Positions 34,135 through 43,311 of a stretch of DNA of 64,000 bases are shown in pieces. A model generated the notes under the pieces. It made no database searches. It was not told the origin of the DNA and saw only the letters and a program-made list of their open reading frames with translations. Origin of the DNA: Campylobacter sp. RM16189 (GTDB lineage: Bacteria; Campylobacterota; Campylobacteria; Campylobacterales; Campylobacteraceae); NCBI RefSeq assembly GCF_012978815.1, contig NZ_LIWR01000008.1, positions 31,388 through 95,387 of the forward strand, written 5' to 3'. The position numbers and the translations under genes are program-made. Numbering within the stretch: the first letter of the stretch is position 1; each line of letters begins with the position of its first letter.

Positions 34135-34927
34135 AATTCAAACAAAAAACATTATCTCTTCTTCTAAAATTTCAGGCTTTAACTTCGCTATTAATCCTTA
34201 TGTAGGTTGCCCGCACGTTTGCATTTATTGTTATGCCGAATTTATGCAAAAGATGAGCGGACATACTGAAGCTTGGGGCGAATTTGTAGATGTTAAAGAG
34301 TTTGATGAAAAGTCTCTGGCGAAATTTCTAAGCAGCTATAAAGGCGAGCGAATTTTCATGAGCTCGGTTACGGATTGTTATAATCCGTTTGAAGCCAAAT
34401 TTAAAAATACTCGCAAAATTTTAGAAATTCTTAGCGGCTCAAATGTAAATTTACAAATTCTAACCAAGTCAAAGCTGGTCTTGCGTGATACCGATCTTTT
34501 TAAAACTATGCCAAATTTAAAAGTAGGGCTTAGCTTTTCTACTCTTGATGAGAATTTGCGAGCCGTTTTTGAGCCAAGAGCAAGCAGGATTAATGAGCGT
34601 TTAGATGCGTTAAAGACGCTAAAAGAGCAGGGTATTAAGACGTTTTTATTTGTTGCTCCGATTTTTCCTGATATTGCGCCCGCTGTTAAATTTGCGCAGG
34701 ACTACAGTGGTATAGCTGATGAGATAATATTTGACAGGCTGAATTTATATCCTGTTTTTAAAGATAAAATTTTAGCCTTCATAGGGCGAAATTTCCCACA
34801 TCTTTTAAGCCTTTATAAGCAGATTTATCTTTTTAATGATAACTCTTACTATAGCGAGCTTGCGGCTAATTTAGAGGAGATTTTAAGCGAGCAAAAGGCA
34901 AACTACAAGATATGTTTTAAGGATTAA
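34121..34927 (+). CDS. SplB-like radical SAM protein with an uncertain start
   Basis: A radical SAM protein of the spore-photoproduct-lyase-like group. The cluster motif GCPHVCIYCYAEF is encoded at 34205-34243 and must be translated, so a start at the ATG at 34244 is ruled out. Upstream in this frame there is no ATG, GTG or TTG after the TGA at 34103-34105; CTG at 34121 is the best remaining codon and is used here. Downstream, FMSSVTDCYNPFE and LKVGLSFSTLDENLRAVFEPRA are normal for the family. An ATG in the cyclase frame at 34099 would fit if one base were inserted or lost. Substrate unknown. Confidence 0.6.
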   Translation: MQISKIQTKNIISSSKISGFNFAINPYVGCPHVCIYCYAEFMQKMSGHTEAWGEFVDVKEFDEKSLAKFLSSYKGERIFMSSVTDCYNPFEAKFKNTRKILEILSGSNVNLQILTKSKLVLRDTDLFKTMPNLKVGLSFSTLDENLRAVFEPRASRINERLDALKTLKEQGIKTFLFVAPIFPDIAPAVKFAQDYSGIADEIIFDRLNLYPVFKDKILAFIGRNFPHLLSLYKQIYLFNDNSYYSELAANLEEILSEQKANYKICFKD

Positions 34928-34928
34928 G

Positions 34929-35725
34929 ATGAGTGCTGTTTTATTTAGGTTTTTGGCTCTGTTTTTTTGGAGTTTATCTGCTTGTTTTAGCACTTCTTTA
35001 CTTTTTTCAGGAGCGACTTTTGTTCGTGCCAAGCAAGCTTGATGATGGGTTAAATTTGAATTTAACGCTAAATTTGAAGAGATAAATTTAAGCGTAGATG
35101 GTGCCGTGCTAAACGGGCTTCATTTTTATGCGAGCAAGCCAAAGGGCGTGGTTTTGTTTTTTCATGGCAATGCAGGCTCACTTAAAGGCTGGGGCAAATT
35201 TGGTGAGTTTTACACAAGACTCGGATATGATTTTTACGTTTTTGACTACAGAGGCTACGGCAAAAGTAGCGGCGAGATAAGAAACGAAACCCAGCTCATA
35301 AGTGACGCTCATGCGATGATGGCAAAAGTGCTTGAGGAGTTTAACGCAAAGGATATCACGCTTGTTGGCTACTCGCTTGGAAGCGGGCTTGCGGCAAATA
35401 TCGCGAGCAAATTTAAAGTGCCTAAGTTGGTTTTGGTGGCGCCTTATTTTAAATTTGACGAGCTTGCCAGCTCAAAGGTGTTTTTCGTGCCAAAATTTAT
35501 AGTGAAATATAAAATCCCAACCGTTTCGTTCATAAATGAGGCAAAAAATACGCAAATATCGATAATCCACGGCAAATTTGACGATCTTATAGAGATATCA
35601 AACTCTTTAAACTAGCCAAACATTTAAAGCCTGATGATAAATTTTACGAGATTGAAGCAGGGCATAACGACATACTTTATAACCACGAATTTGAGCAAAA
35701 TTTAGAAGAAATTTTAAGCAGGTAG
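34929..35725 (+). pseudogene. Alpha/beta-hydrolase (BEM46/YqkD-like) broken by three frameshifts
   Basis: Homology-like coding runs through three frames. The first part (MSAVLFRFLALFF) breaks at a run of seven T residues at 34962-34968 and continues as GVYLLVLALLYFFQERLLFVPS; a second shift falls near 35055-35066, after which FNAKFEEINLSVDG leads into the main segment; a third at about 35600-35612 takes the C-terminus into LAKHLKPDDKFYEIEAGHNDIL. With the shifts repaired, an N-terminal anchor, oxyanion loop HGNAGS, nucleophile GYSLGSG, Asp in HGKFDDL and His in AGHND would all be present. Either recently decayed or affected by sequencing error. Confidence 0.72.
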
Positions 35726-35730
35726 CCTTC

Positions 35731-35766
35731 TTTAACCCGCACAGCTTTAAGGCTAAGCGGGTTAAA
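35731..35766. terminator. Hairpin between the hydrolase and dapD, convergent
   Basis: TTTAACCCGC (35731-35740) and GCGGGTTAAA (35757-35766) make a 10-bp perfect stem. It could end transcription from both sides; only the plus side has a modest T-rich follow-up. Confidence 0.55.
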
Positions 35767-35772
35767 TAAATT

Positions 35773-36972
35773 TTAATGAAGCGCTTCGTTTAGCTTGATC
35801 GCGCGTTTGCTTGCACTTGCGGTGATCTGACCTGTTTGGCTGTTTTGGCGGAAGTGAAGTCCGTCAAGGCTTGCAAGCTCAAGACCTTTGTAAATTTCGC
35901 GATCAAATTTGAAATTTGGATTTATCTCGTTTAGCTTGGCTCGCTCGGCTTCGTTTATAAACACTTTTGTGCCCTCTAATATCGCGATTCCAGCATCAAC
36001 TATGCACTTATCGCCAAGCGGAATTCCAGTGACCGAATTTGCACCAAGCAAGCAGTTTTTACCGATGCTTACAGGGTTGCCGTTTGTACCGCTTAGCACT
36101 CCAAGGATACTTGCGCCTCCACCCACGTCGCTTCCTTCGCCGACTACGACCGAGCTGCTTACGCGACCTTCTATCATAACAGAGCCCGTCGTACCAGCGT
36201 TAAAATTCACATACGCAGCACCCGGCATTACCGTTGTGCCCGGATGTATGGACGCACCTAGGCGAACCTTTGCGCTATCAAGGATTCTTGTATTGTCGCT
36301 TGGAATGATGTGGCTTAAGAAGCGTGGGAACTTATCTACACTTACGATCGCAGGGTATCCGCCGCTCATCTTTAGCCAAATTTCGTTTTTGCGTAGCCAC
36401 TCAAGCTCGATAGGGATGTTTCGGCTCGTCCATGCTACGTTTGGTAGCACGCCAAAGGCTCCGTCAAGCACGAGGCTTCGAAGCGGAGCTTTGTTTAAAG
36501 AGAGTAGATAAAGCTTCAGATATACGATCTCGACACTCTTTGGCTTAGCATCTTCAAACATAAAAGCGATCTTAAATTTATCCTCGTTGTTTTCCAAATC
36601 CTCTTCAAAAGCGTGCTTTATCATGTGTAAAACTTGCACGTTTTTATGTTTTTCAAGCTCGTTTTCAAATACGCTAAAGAGTTTGCTCGCCTTCTTGGCT
36701 ACCTTTGGAGTAAATTCGGCTATAAATTCGCTATCACTGAAATCAACCTCCACTCCGCATTTTTCTAGTGCGTAGATGAGCGCTGAGGCTGATAAAAAGC
36801 TCTCTTTGTAATTTACCAACGCATAGCTTGCTTGCAAAATTTTGTCTTTATTTAGCTGGCCTCTATCAACACGGGCGATAGCGAATGCAACTGGGTCTTT
36901 ATAGCCTTTTTTAGCTCTAATTTTCTCGCAAAATTCTTTGAATTCATCGGCTGTTTTAAACTCTTTTGACAT
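35773..36972 (-). CDS. dapD: Tetrahydrodipicolinate N-succinyltransferase
   Basis: A 399-residue lysine/diaminopimelate pathway enzyme of the long epsilonproteobacterial type. The C-terminal half (about 225-360) is a left-handed beta-helix of hexapeptide repeats, for example VRLGASIHPGTTVMPGAAYVNFNAGT, EGRVSSSVVVGEGSDVGGGAS and IGKNCLLGANSVTGIPLGD. It transfers succinyl from succinyl-CoA, giving precursors for cell-wall peptidoglycan and lysine. It sits alone; mrp lies upstream on the same strand behind a hairpin. Confidence 0.88.
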   Translation of the reverse strand: MSKEFKTADEFKEFCEKIRAKKGYKDPVAFAIARVDRGQLNKDKILQASYALVNYKESFLSASALIYALEKCGVEVDFSDSEFIAEFTPKVAKKASKLFSVFENELEKHKNVQVLHMIKHAFEEDLENNEDKFKIAFMFEDAKPKSVEIVYLKLYLLSLNKAPLRSLVLDGAFGVLPNVAWTSRNIPIELEWLRKNEIWLKMSGGYPAIVSVDKFPRFLSHIIPSDNTRILDSAKVRLGASIHPGTTVMPGAAYVNFNAGTTGSVMIEGRVSSSVVVGEGSDVGGGASILGVLSGTNGNPVSIGKNCLLGANSVTGIPLGDKCIVDAGIAILEGTKVFINEAERAKLNEINPNFKFDREIYKGLELASLDGLHFRQNSQTGQITASASKRAIKLNEALH

Positions 36973-37040
36973 CGGTACTCCTTGTGAAATTATTTTTGTG
37001 AAGTTTAACGAAATATTGTTTAAGATGAAATTTTAGGTTA

Positions 37041-37069
37041 GCTTAAACCCTCAGATAGAGGATTTAAGC
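37041..37069 (-). terminator. Hairpin between mrp and dapD
   Basis: GCTTAAACCCTC and GAGGATTTAAGC pair over 12 bp with one mismatch. It lies 8 bp past the mrp stop. The T-run is on the plus side, so efficiency on the minus strand is doubtful. Confidence 0.5.
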
Positions 37070-37076
37070 TTGTTTT

Positions 37077-38177
37077 TTACTTCGAGCAAGCGCTCTTGCC
37101 GTCCATTACAGGCTGGATTGATGAGTTATCGGCTCCGCCATCGTTATTTATATTTTCGATTATCTCCCAAAGGCGAGCCGCGGCTTTTTCGTAGCGTTTT
37201 GCAGTGACCGAATTTGGCTCATAAAAGCTTATCGGCTTTCCGCTATCGCCACCCACGCGCACGGCAGGCTCGATCGGCACTTCAGCGATAACTTCAGTCT
37301 TATACGCTTTTGCTATCTCTTCAGTCGTTCCTTTGCCAAATATATCATACTCTTTGCCACTTTCAGGACAGATAAATCCGCTCATATTTTCTACAACGCC
37401 GGCTATCGGTATATGAAGTTTTTCAAACATATCAAGCGCTCTTTTGCTATCATCAAGCGCTACAACTTGTGGAGTTGTTACGCAAATTCCCGCAGTTACT
37501 GGCACGCTTTGAGCTAGAGTTAGCTGTGCGTCACCAGTTCCTGGAGGCATATCTAAAAATAGCACGTCTAGCTCGCTCCAAATGACGTCTTTTAGCAGCT
37601 GTTCGATAGCTTTCATGATCATAGATCCGCGCCAGATAAGGCTCGTGCCCTCATCCATAAGCACGCCCATACTCATCATCTCAATACCGTGAGTTAAGAT
37701 AGGCTTTAGCTTGTTTCCTATGACTTGCGGCTGAGCTCCTATTTCGCCAAGCATTCTAGGGATGTTTGGTCCGTAGATATCAGCATCAAGTACGCCAACT
37801 TTTTTGCCAAGTTTTGCCATGGAGATAGCTAAATTTAGCGTTGTGGTTGATTTACCCACGCCACCTTTTCCACTGCTTACCATGACGAAATTTTTGATCT
37901 GAGGAGCGATATTTTTACCGCTTTGGCTGTTGCTCTTTTCGTCCGGAATTTTTGGCTGGATGATGTTGATAACCGCTTCATTTGAGCCAAGAACCCTTGC
38001 GATATCGACTTTTAGCTCTTTTGCTATGTCCGGATTTGAGCTTACGATCTCAACTTCGACTAAAATTTTATCGCCGATTTCTACGTTTTTGACAAATCCA
38101 AAACTCACGATATCCTTGTCAAATCCGGGATAAATAACCCCTTTTAATCTCTCGATAACTTGTTCTTTACTTAACAT
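37077..38177 (-). CDS. mrp: Mrp/ApbC Fe-S cluster carrier ATPase
   Basis: A 366-residue MinD-like P-loop protein with an N-terminal DUF59/MIP18-type domain (about 1-85) and the deviant Walker [17 protein letters not shown] at about 103, then [17 protein letters not shown] and [13 protein letters not shown]. The usual CxxC for cluster binding is reduced to FICPESGK here, a single Cys, with another Cys near the end (SACSK). It transfers [4Fe-4S] clusters to target enzymes; ThiC, whose gene overlaps its start by 11 bp, is itself a [4Fe-4S] radical SAM enzyme, so the pairing makes sense. Confidence 0.88.
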   Translation of the reverse strand: MLSKEQVIERLKGVIYPGFDKDIVSFGFVKNVEIGDKILVEVEIVSSNPDIAKELKVDIARVLGSNEAVINIIQPKIPDEKSNSQSGKNIAPQIKNFVMVSSGKGGVGKSTTTLNLAISMAKLGKKVGVLDADIYGPNIPRMLGEIGAQPQVIGNKLKPILTHGIEMMSMGVLMDEGTSLIWRGSMIMKAIEQLLKDVIWSELDVLFLDMPPGTGDAQLTLAQSVPVTAGICVTTPQVVALDDSKRALDMFEKLHIPIAGVVENMSGFICPESGKEYDIFGKGTTEEIAKAYKTEVIAEVPIEPAVRVGGDSGKPISFYEPNSVTAKRYEKAAARLWEIIENINNDGGADNSSIQPVMDGKSACSK

Positions 38178-39501
38178 CTGTCTCCTTTATAATATTTCTT
38201 GAAATTTTATAGGCGCAAAATTTTGGCCCGCACATAGAACAAAACTCAGCCTCTTTAAAGACATCCTGCGGTAAGCTCTCATCGTGTAGCTCTCGCGCTT
38301 TATCAGGGTCAAGTGCCAGTTCAAACTGCTTGTTCCAGTCAAAGTTATATCTAGCGTTGCTCATCGCATGGTCGCGCTCTATCGCGCCTTTTCGTCCGCG
38401 AGCCACGTCTGCTGCGTGTGCTGCGATCTTATGAGCGATGATGCCGTCTCTTACGTCTGCTGCGTTTGGCAAGCCTAAATGCTCTTTAGGCGTTACGTAG
38501 CATAGCATGCTAGCTCCGTGATACGCTGCAAGCGTTCCGCCGATAGCCGATGTGATGTGATCATACCCAGCACCGATATCGGTAACTAGTGGCCCAAGCA
38601 CGTAAAACGGCGCATTGTGACAAAGCTCCTGTTCTATTTTCATATTATACTCAATTTCGTTTAAAGGTATATGACCGGGACCTTCAACCATGACCTGCAC
38701 GTTTTTCTCCCATGCTCTAAGCGTTAGCTCGCCAAGCACTTTTAGTTCGCTTAGTTGCGCTTCATCAGTGGCGTCGTATAAACATCCCGGGCGCAGACTA
38801 TCTCCAAGCGAGAGTGCTACGTCGTATTTAGCGCAGATATCGCAAATTTCATCAAACGCTTCGTAGAATGGATTTTCTCTGTGATAGTGCATCATCCAGC
38901 TTGCCATTAGGCTTCCGCCGCGACTTACTATACCCATCTTGCGTTTTGCGATTAGCGGCATAAATTTGAGCAAAAATCCAGCATGTATCGTAAAGTAACT
39001 CACTCCTTGCTGGGCTTGCTTTTCTATCACTTTTAGCATGGTGTCAATGTCTAAATTTTCGATTTTACCCACATCGTGGATGATCTGATACATAGGCACC
39101 GTTCCTACAGGCACGGTTGATTTAGCTATGATAGCTCTTCTTATGGCATCCAGATCGCCGCCGGTTGAGAGATCCATAACGGTATCTGCGCCGTATTTTA
39201 GGCAAATTTCAAGCTTTTCTATCTCGCCATCGATATTGCTTGCTAGGCTTGAGTTGCCGATGTTGGCGTTTACTTTTGTTTTGGATTCTATTCCTATTGC
39301 CATCGGGATTAAGTTTGTGTGGTTTATGTTAGCAGGTATGATCATACTGCCTTTTGCTACTTCTTTACACACTAGCTCGGCGCTTAAATTTTCGACTTTG
39401 GCTACGTACTCCATCTCTTTTGTTATTATCCCGCGTTTAGCATAATACATCTGTGTCGGTGTTTTGTCGTTCAAACGCTCTTTTATCCAATCTTTTCTCA
39501 T
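38167..39501 (-). CDS. thiC: Phosphomethylpyrimidine synthase ThiC
   Basis: A 444-residue radical SAM enzyme making the HMP-P half of thiamine from aminoimidazole ribotide. Conserved stretches: [42 protein letters not shown], and the C-terminal cluster motif [10 protein letters not shown] (CxxCxxxxC, about residues 422-431). Length fits the bacterial short form. It shares a 105-bp divergent spacer with ispDF. I saw no thi-box (TPP riboswitch) in that spacer, so control by thiamine is probably not riboswitch-based. Confidence 0.94.
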   Translation of the reverse strand: MRKDWIKERLNDKTPTQMYYAKRGIITKEMEYVAKVENLSAELVCKEVAKGSMIIPANINHTNLIPMAIGIESKTKVNANIGNSSLASNIDGEIEKLEICLKYGADTVMDLSTGGDLDAIRRAIIAKSTVPVGTVPMYQIIHDVGKIENLDIDTMLKVIEKQAQQGVSYFTIHAGFLLKFMPLIAKRKMGIVSRGGSLMASWMMHYHRENPFYEAFDEICDICAKYDVALSLGDSLRPGCLYDATDEAQLSELKVLGELTLRAWEKNVQVMVEGPGHIPLNEIEYNMKIEQELCHNAPFYVLGPLVTDIGAGYDHITSAIGGTLAAYHGASMLCYVTPKEHLGLPNAADVRDGIIAHKIAAHAADVARGRKGAIERDHAMSNARYNFDWNKQFELALDPDKARELHDESLPQDVFKEAEFCSMCGPKFCAYKISRNIIKETDVK

Positions 39502-39536
39502 CAGGGATACTCCTAAATAAAATAGAAATAATACTA

Positions 39537-39567
39537 CTCAAAAAAAGATAAAAAAAAGCTTTTTGAG
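39537..39567. repeat. Short inverted repeat in the thiC/ispDF spacer
   Basis: CTCAAAAA and TTTTTGAG flank an A-rich centre, overlapping the region between the two divergent starts. Could be an operator or a chance A/T tract. Confidence 0.3.
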
Positions 39568-39569
39568 TG

Positions 39570-39575
39570 TATAAT
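39570..39575 (+). promoter_or_regulatory. -10 element of ispDF
   Basis: TATAAT in GTGTATAATATC lies 37 bp ahead of the ispDF start; a T-rich tract sits upstream where the -35 would be. Confidence 0.5.
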
Positions 39576-39606
39576 ATCGTAACACTTTTTATAAAAAGGA
39601 TAAAAA

Positions 39607-40725
39607 TTGTTTGATATATCCCTTGTGATGCTTGGAGCCGGGAATTCAACCAGGTTTGAAATGCCGGTAAAAAAGCAGTGGTTGCGCATAGGAGACGAAC
39701 CGCTCTGGCTCTTTGCGACTAAAAATTTAAGCTCGCATTATCCGTTTAAAGAGATAATCATAGCTAGCAACGAAGAAGCTTACATGAGTAAATTTGCGCC
39801 ACATTATCGCTTTGTGCGTGGTGGGGTTACACGTCAGGAGAGTTTGCGAAACGCTCTTAGCGAAGTTAGCAGCGAATTTGTGTTAGTTAGTGACATCGCT
39901 CGCCCCTGTATAAGTGCAAATTTGCTTTCAAAGATAATCGAAGGGCTAAACAACGCCGACTGCGTCGTACCTGTGCTTAAGGTCGCAGATACTGTTTATT
40001 TTGAAGATGGCATTATCGATAGAGACAGAGTTAAACTCGTGCAAACTCCTCAACTTTCGCGTACAGCTTTGCTTAAAAAGGCTATAGAGGGAGATCAAAT
40101 TTACACCGATGATAGCTCTGCCATGAGAGCTGCAGGAGCTAAAATTTGGTATGTGCTGGGCGAAGAGAGCGCTAGAAAAATCACTTTTAAAGAGGACTTA
40201 GCCAAAATTCCTTGCTTAAAAGCGCCAAAAAACGAGATTTATTTTGGCAACGGCTTTGATGTGCATGCCTTTGAAGAGGGAAATTTCGTAACAATTTGCG
40301 GAGAAAAAGTTCCGCATAAATTTAAGTTTAAGGCTCACTCAGACGGCGATGTAGCAACTCACGCTTTGATAGATGCCATTTTGGGAGCCGCATCTTTAGG
40401 CGATATAGGCGAGCTATTTCCAGATACCGATGATAAGTACAAAGGGGCTGATTCGATAGGGCTTTTAAAGCAGGCTTATAGGCTTGTTCAAAGTGTCGGA
40501 TTTGAGCTTGTAAATGCCGACATAACTATCATGGCGCAAGCTCCAAAACTTAGCGCCTTTAAGCTTAAAATGGCTCAAAATATTGCAGAGGCGCTAAATA
40601 TAAGCGCAAGCAGGATAAACGTAAAGGCTACAACTACGGAGAAATTGGGATTTGTCGGGCGCGGCGAGGGCATAGCCGCAAGCGTAACGGCAAGTCTTAG
40701 ATATTATGATTGGACACAGATATGA
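39607..40725 (+). CDS. ispDF: Bifunctional IspD-IspF enzyme of the MEP isoprenoid pathway
   Basis: A 372-residue fusion. The IspD half (about 1-205) has VMLGAGNSTRFEMPVKKQW and VQTPQL; the IspF half (about 212-370) has GNGFDVHAF (metal-site Asp/His), HSDGDVATHALIDAI, GDIGELFPDTD and the late KATTTEKLGFVGRGEGIAA. It makes CDP-ME from MEP and closes the cyclic diphosphate, skipping the intermediate kinase step. The start is TTG with AAAAGGA upstream; no in-frame ATG is near the conserved start. Its stop overlaps the next ATG by 4 bp. Confidence 0.93.
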   Translation: MFDISLVMLGAGNSTRFEMPVKKQWLRIGDEPLWLFATKNLSSHYPFKEIIIASNEEAYMSKFAPHYRFVRGGVTRQESLRNALSEVSSEFVLVSDIARPCISANLLSKIIEGLNNADCVVPVLKVADTVYFEDGIIDRDRVKLVQTPQLSRTALLKKAIEGDQIYTDDSSAMRAAGAKIWYVLGEESARKITFKEDLAKIPCLKAPKNEIYFGNGFDVHAFEEGNFVTICGEKVPHKFKFKAHSDGDVATHALIDAILGAASLGDIGELFPDTDDKYKGADSIGLLKQAYRLVQSVGFELVNADITIMAQAPKLSAFKLKMAQNIAEALNISASRINVKATTTEKLGFVGRGEGIAASVTASLRYYDWTQI

Positions 40726-41612
40726 GAGTTTTAATAGTAGAAAATGAAATTTACTTAGCTCAGAGCATGGCAACCAAGCTTGGAGATCTGGGTTATGAGT
40801 GCGAGATAGCAAGGACGGTTAAAGAGGGTCTTAAGGATGAATACTTCGATGTGGTGCTACTTTCTGCGACATTGCCGGGAGAGGATTTTTATAAAATCAT
40901 TCATAAATTTAAAAACTCTATCATCATCTTGCTCATCACTTATATCAGCAATGATACGGTTTCAAATCCGATAAAAGCGGGCGTAAGCGACTATATCCAA
41001 AAGCCGTTTATGATAGAAGAGCTTGTGCGAAAGATTAGGCATTTTGAAGAGTTTAAGAGACTTCAAAGCTTCATAAGGACATATCAGGACTATCTAAACT
41101 ACCATTTCAAAGCGGTTTCTAACCTAAATTTTGATTTTAGGAGATTTAAATTGCCCATGCTTATAAAATGTAATAAGATAATAAATGCCGATAATTTCGT
41201 ATTCGAATATGCAAAGGCTCTAAATTTATCCTTTAAATTTATCCCGCTTGATCAAAATATTGATTTTGAAACGATATCCAAAGATAACCCAAGATCGCTT
41301 TTGTATTTTTCAAATTTTCAAATGTTAAGAAGCGAAGATAAAAACAAAATTTATAATCTTGCAATGAAACGAAAGCTCATCATTAGCTCGACAAATCCGA
41401 ACGAGACTGCAAATTTTGAAATTTTAAACATTACGACAGACGAGAAAAATTTCCAGATAGACGAAATTCTCACAATTGACGATTATATAAAACATATTAT
41501 CATTAATTATCAAGAGAACTATCCTGACACCGAGCTTAGCAAAAAACTTGGAATTTCACGAAAATCGCTTTGGGAAAAGAGAAAGAGATATGATGTCGTC
41601 AAGAAAAAATAA
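40722..41612 (+). CDS. Atypical orphan response regulator (HP1021/Cj1608 type)
   Basis: A 296-residue regulator: an N-terminal receiver fold (about 1-118) with MRVLIVENEIYLAQ and YIQKPFMIEELV, but the phospho-acceptor Asp is missing (DVVLLSATLPG where LLDxxLPG is expected). A middle unknown domain follows, and the C-terminal DTELSKKLGISRKSLWEKRKR is a helix-turn-helix. This matches H. pylori HP1021 and C. jejuni Cj1608, phosphorylation-independent DNA-binding proteins linked to oriC and redox/metabolic control. Start set at ATG 40722, overlapping the ispDF stop (ATGA). Confidence 0.87.
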   Translation: MRVLIVENEIYLAQSMATKLGDLGYECEIARTVKEGLKDEYFDVVLLSATLPGEDFYKIIHKFKNSIIILLITYISNDTVSNPIKAGVSDYIQKPFMIEELVRKIRHFEEFKRLQSFIRTYQDYLNYHFKAVSNLNFDFRRFKLPMLIKCNKIINADNFVFEYAKALNLSFKFIPLDQNIDFETISKDNPRSLLYFSNFQMLRSEDKNKIYNLAMKRKLIISSTNPNETANFEILNITTDEKNFQIDEILTIDDYIKHIIINYQENYPDTELSKKLGISRKSLWEKRKRYDVVKKK

Positions 41613-42774
41613 TACGATTTTAATAAACCATGAGGCATATGGCGCGCTTGAGCTTATACGAAACCAAATTTTTAGCAAATTTAACCGCTTGATGAACGAA
41701 AAAGAGGCTAATGAGGTCTATGAGACAGGATTTTTAAACAACGAACCGATGCCTTACAGTTTTATATTCGCACCATTTGGAAAGCGAAATCAGGAGTGTT
41801 TAAGAGGCGCAAATAGTGGCGATAAGATCGAGCTTATAAAAGATAATAAAATTGTAGGACATATTATTGTTGATACCATATTTAAATTCGATCAAAAAAA
41901 TAGGATTAATAATATATTTCATGCAAATGAAATGATTCAAAATGAAGTCAATCAAAGCGGCGAACTCGCTATTAGCGGTGAGGTTGAAATTTATAGCTCT
42001 ACTTTTAGTGATGTAAAAAAGCAGATAAAGAGGATAAAAGAGGAGTCAAACGCACAAAAAATTACAGCGATAATGCTGACTGCGGAACCGTTTAACAGAG
42101 CTCATGAGAGGCTTATTAGGATGACTATAGATAAGGCCGATTTAGTGCTACTGTTTCTGCTTAAAAGTTATAGTAGTGATTGGCAGCTTAAATTTGATCT
42201 TAAAAGGCGGGTAATGGAGTATTTTGCTCAAAACTATCTGCCTAGAAATCGTCTTGTAATAGTACCTTTTGAAAACTCAAATCTATTTAGCGCGCATATG
42301 AATCCGACACTTGAGTGTATCGCCGCAAATAGCCTTGGCGCAGATAAACTTGTAGTAGGGCAAAACCACGCCGGAATAGGGATGTTTTATGATCATAACG
42401 TGGTTCATACCGTACTTGAGCGATATAAGAAAATTTTAAAACTTGAGATAGTAATTTTGCCAGAGCTTGTATATTGCAATGAGTGCAGAACAATAGTAAG
42501 CACTAAAACTTGCCCGCACGGTCAGCATCACCATATAAAATATCATGCGAGCACCTTAAAATCTCTTTTAAATGAGGGAATTTTACCTCCTGCGATCTTG
42601 ATGAGACGCGATATATCTTCAATGATTTTGAGTGAGCTCTTTCCGAATCGATTCAAAAATCTTCAAAAATTATATGACGATTTATTTCCTAGTAACGGGC
42701 TTTTGGAGAAACACACAGAGCGCGAATTTTATGAAGAGCTGATGCAGCTGTATCAGACTATGTCACTTACTTAG
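41590..42774 (+). CDS. ATP-sulfurylase-like protein (Cj1609-type)
   Basis: A 394-residue protein of the sulfate adenylyltransferase family. Visible: GFLNNEPMPYSFIFAPFG early, LTAEPFNRAHERLIR in place of the RNPxHRAHE nucleotide motif, GADKLVVGQNHAGIGMFYD in place of the GxNHAG motif, and CNECRTIVSTKTCPH, a zinc-type site. In C. jejuni it is annotated as putative sulfate adenylyltransferase next to Cj1608. Start at ATG 41590 with GAAAGAGAT upstream; it overlaps the regulator by 23 bp. With the altered motif, true sulfate activation is uncertain; no APS reductase gene is visible nearby. Confidence 0.8.
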   Translation: MMSSRKNNTILINHEAYGALELIRNQIFSKFNRLMNEKEANEVYETGFLNNEPMPYSFIFAPFGKRNQECLRGANSGDKIELIKDNKIVGHIIVDTIFKFDQKNRINNIFHANEMIQNEVNQSGELAISGEVEIYSSTFSDVKKQIKRIKEESNAQKITAIMLTAEPFNRAHERLIRMTIDKADLVLLFLLKSYSSDWQLKFDLKRRVMEYFAQNYLPRNRLVIVPFENSNLFSAHMNPTLECIAANSLGADKLVVGQNHAGIGMFYDHNVVHTVLERYKKILKLEIVILPELVYCNECRTIVSTKTCPHGQHHHIKYHASTLKSLLNEGILPPAILMRRDISSMILSELFPNRFKNLQKLYDDLFPSNGLLEKHTEREFYEELMQLYQTMSLT

Positions 42775-42787
42775 TAAAAGGAAAATT

Positions 42788-43273
42788 ATGCAAAAAGTTT
42801 TTTTGACTTTTTTTTATACCGGACTTAGTCCGAAGGCTCCGGGAACTGTAGCTAGTCTGGTAGCCGCAGTATTTGCCTATCTTATACTTATATTTTTATC
42901 CGATCAGACGCTTTTTCTTGCTTCTATTTTGATTTTTGCAGCAAGTATAAACGTAATAAACGACTACGAGGCAAAAACCGGTGTACACGATGATAAAAGC
43001 ATAGTCATAGATGAGGTTGCTGGTGTTTGGCTTGCAATTTCAATGAGCTCTGCTTCATGGCTTAGCTTTATATTATCTGTTCTGTTTTTTAGGATTTTTG
43101 ATATTGTTAAGCCTTCTATTATCGGCAGAGTCGATAGAGATGTGAGAGGCGGGCTTGGAGTGATGGGTGATGATATGCTAGCGGGCTTTTTCGCAGGCCT
43201 TTTAAGTGCTATGTGCTATGGAGCTTTGATTAAGCTTGAAATAGGAACAGATTGGCTGATTTCTATTAGATAG
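42788..43273 (+). CDS. pgpA: Phosphatidylglycerophosphatase A
   Basis: A 161-residue inner-membrane enzyme that removes phosphate from phosphatidylglycerol-phosphate. The N-terminal FFYTGLSPKAPGTVASLVA and IVIDEVAGVWLAI are PgpA signatures, followed by FRIFDIVKPSIIGRVDR and GGLGVMGDDMLAGFFAGLL, the DDxxAG motif of the active site. Membrane helices match. It follows the ATP-sulfurylase-like gene by 13 bp and is the last gene of this plus-strand unit. Confidence 0.92.
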   Translation: MQKVFLTFFYTGLSPKAPGTVASLVAAVFAYLILIFLSDQTLFLASILIFAASINVINDYEAKTGVHDDKSIVIDEVAGVWLAISMSSASWLSFILSVLFFRIFDIVKPSIIGRVDRDVRGGLGVMGDDMLAGFFAGLLSAMCYGALIKLEIGTDWLISIR

Positions 43274-43280
43274 ATTTAAA

Positions 43281-43311
43281 AAGGCGAAATTGATATTACT
43301 TTTTTCGCCTT
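43281..43311. terminator. Bidirectional terminator between pgpA and the 43296 gene
   Basis: AAGGCGAAA (43281-43289) pairs with TTTCGCCTT (43303-43311), with a run of T residues ahead of the second arm. On the minus strand the second arm covers the last codons of the membrane-protein gene. Confidence 0.6.

Noticed and set aside
34962..34968. Seven-T run as a proven phase-variation switch
   Set aside because: Two further frameshifts in the same gene would keep it off whatever the length of the run, so decay or error is the simpler reading.
39502..39606. TPP riboswitch ahead of thiC
   Set aside because: No CTGAGA-type core or suitable paired stems in the 105-bp spacer.
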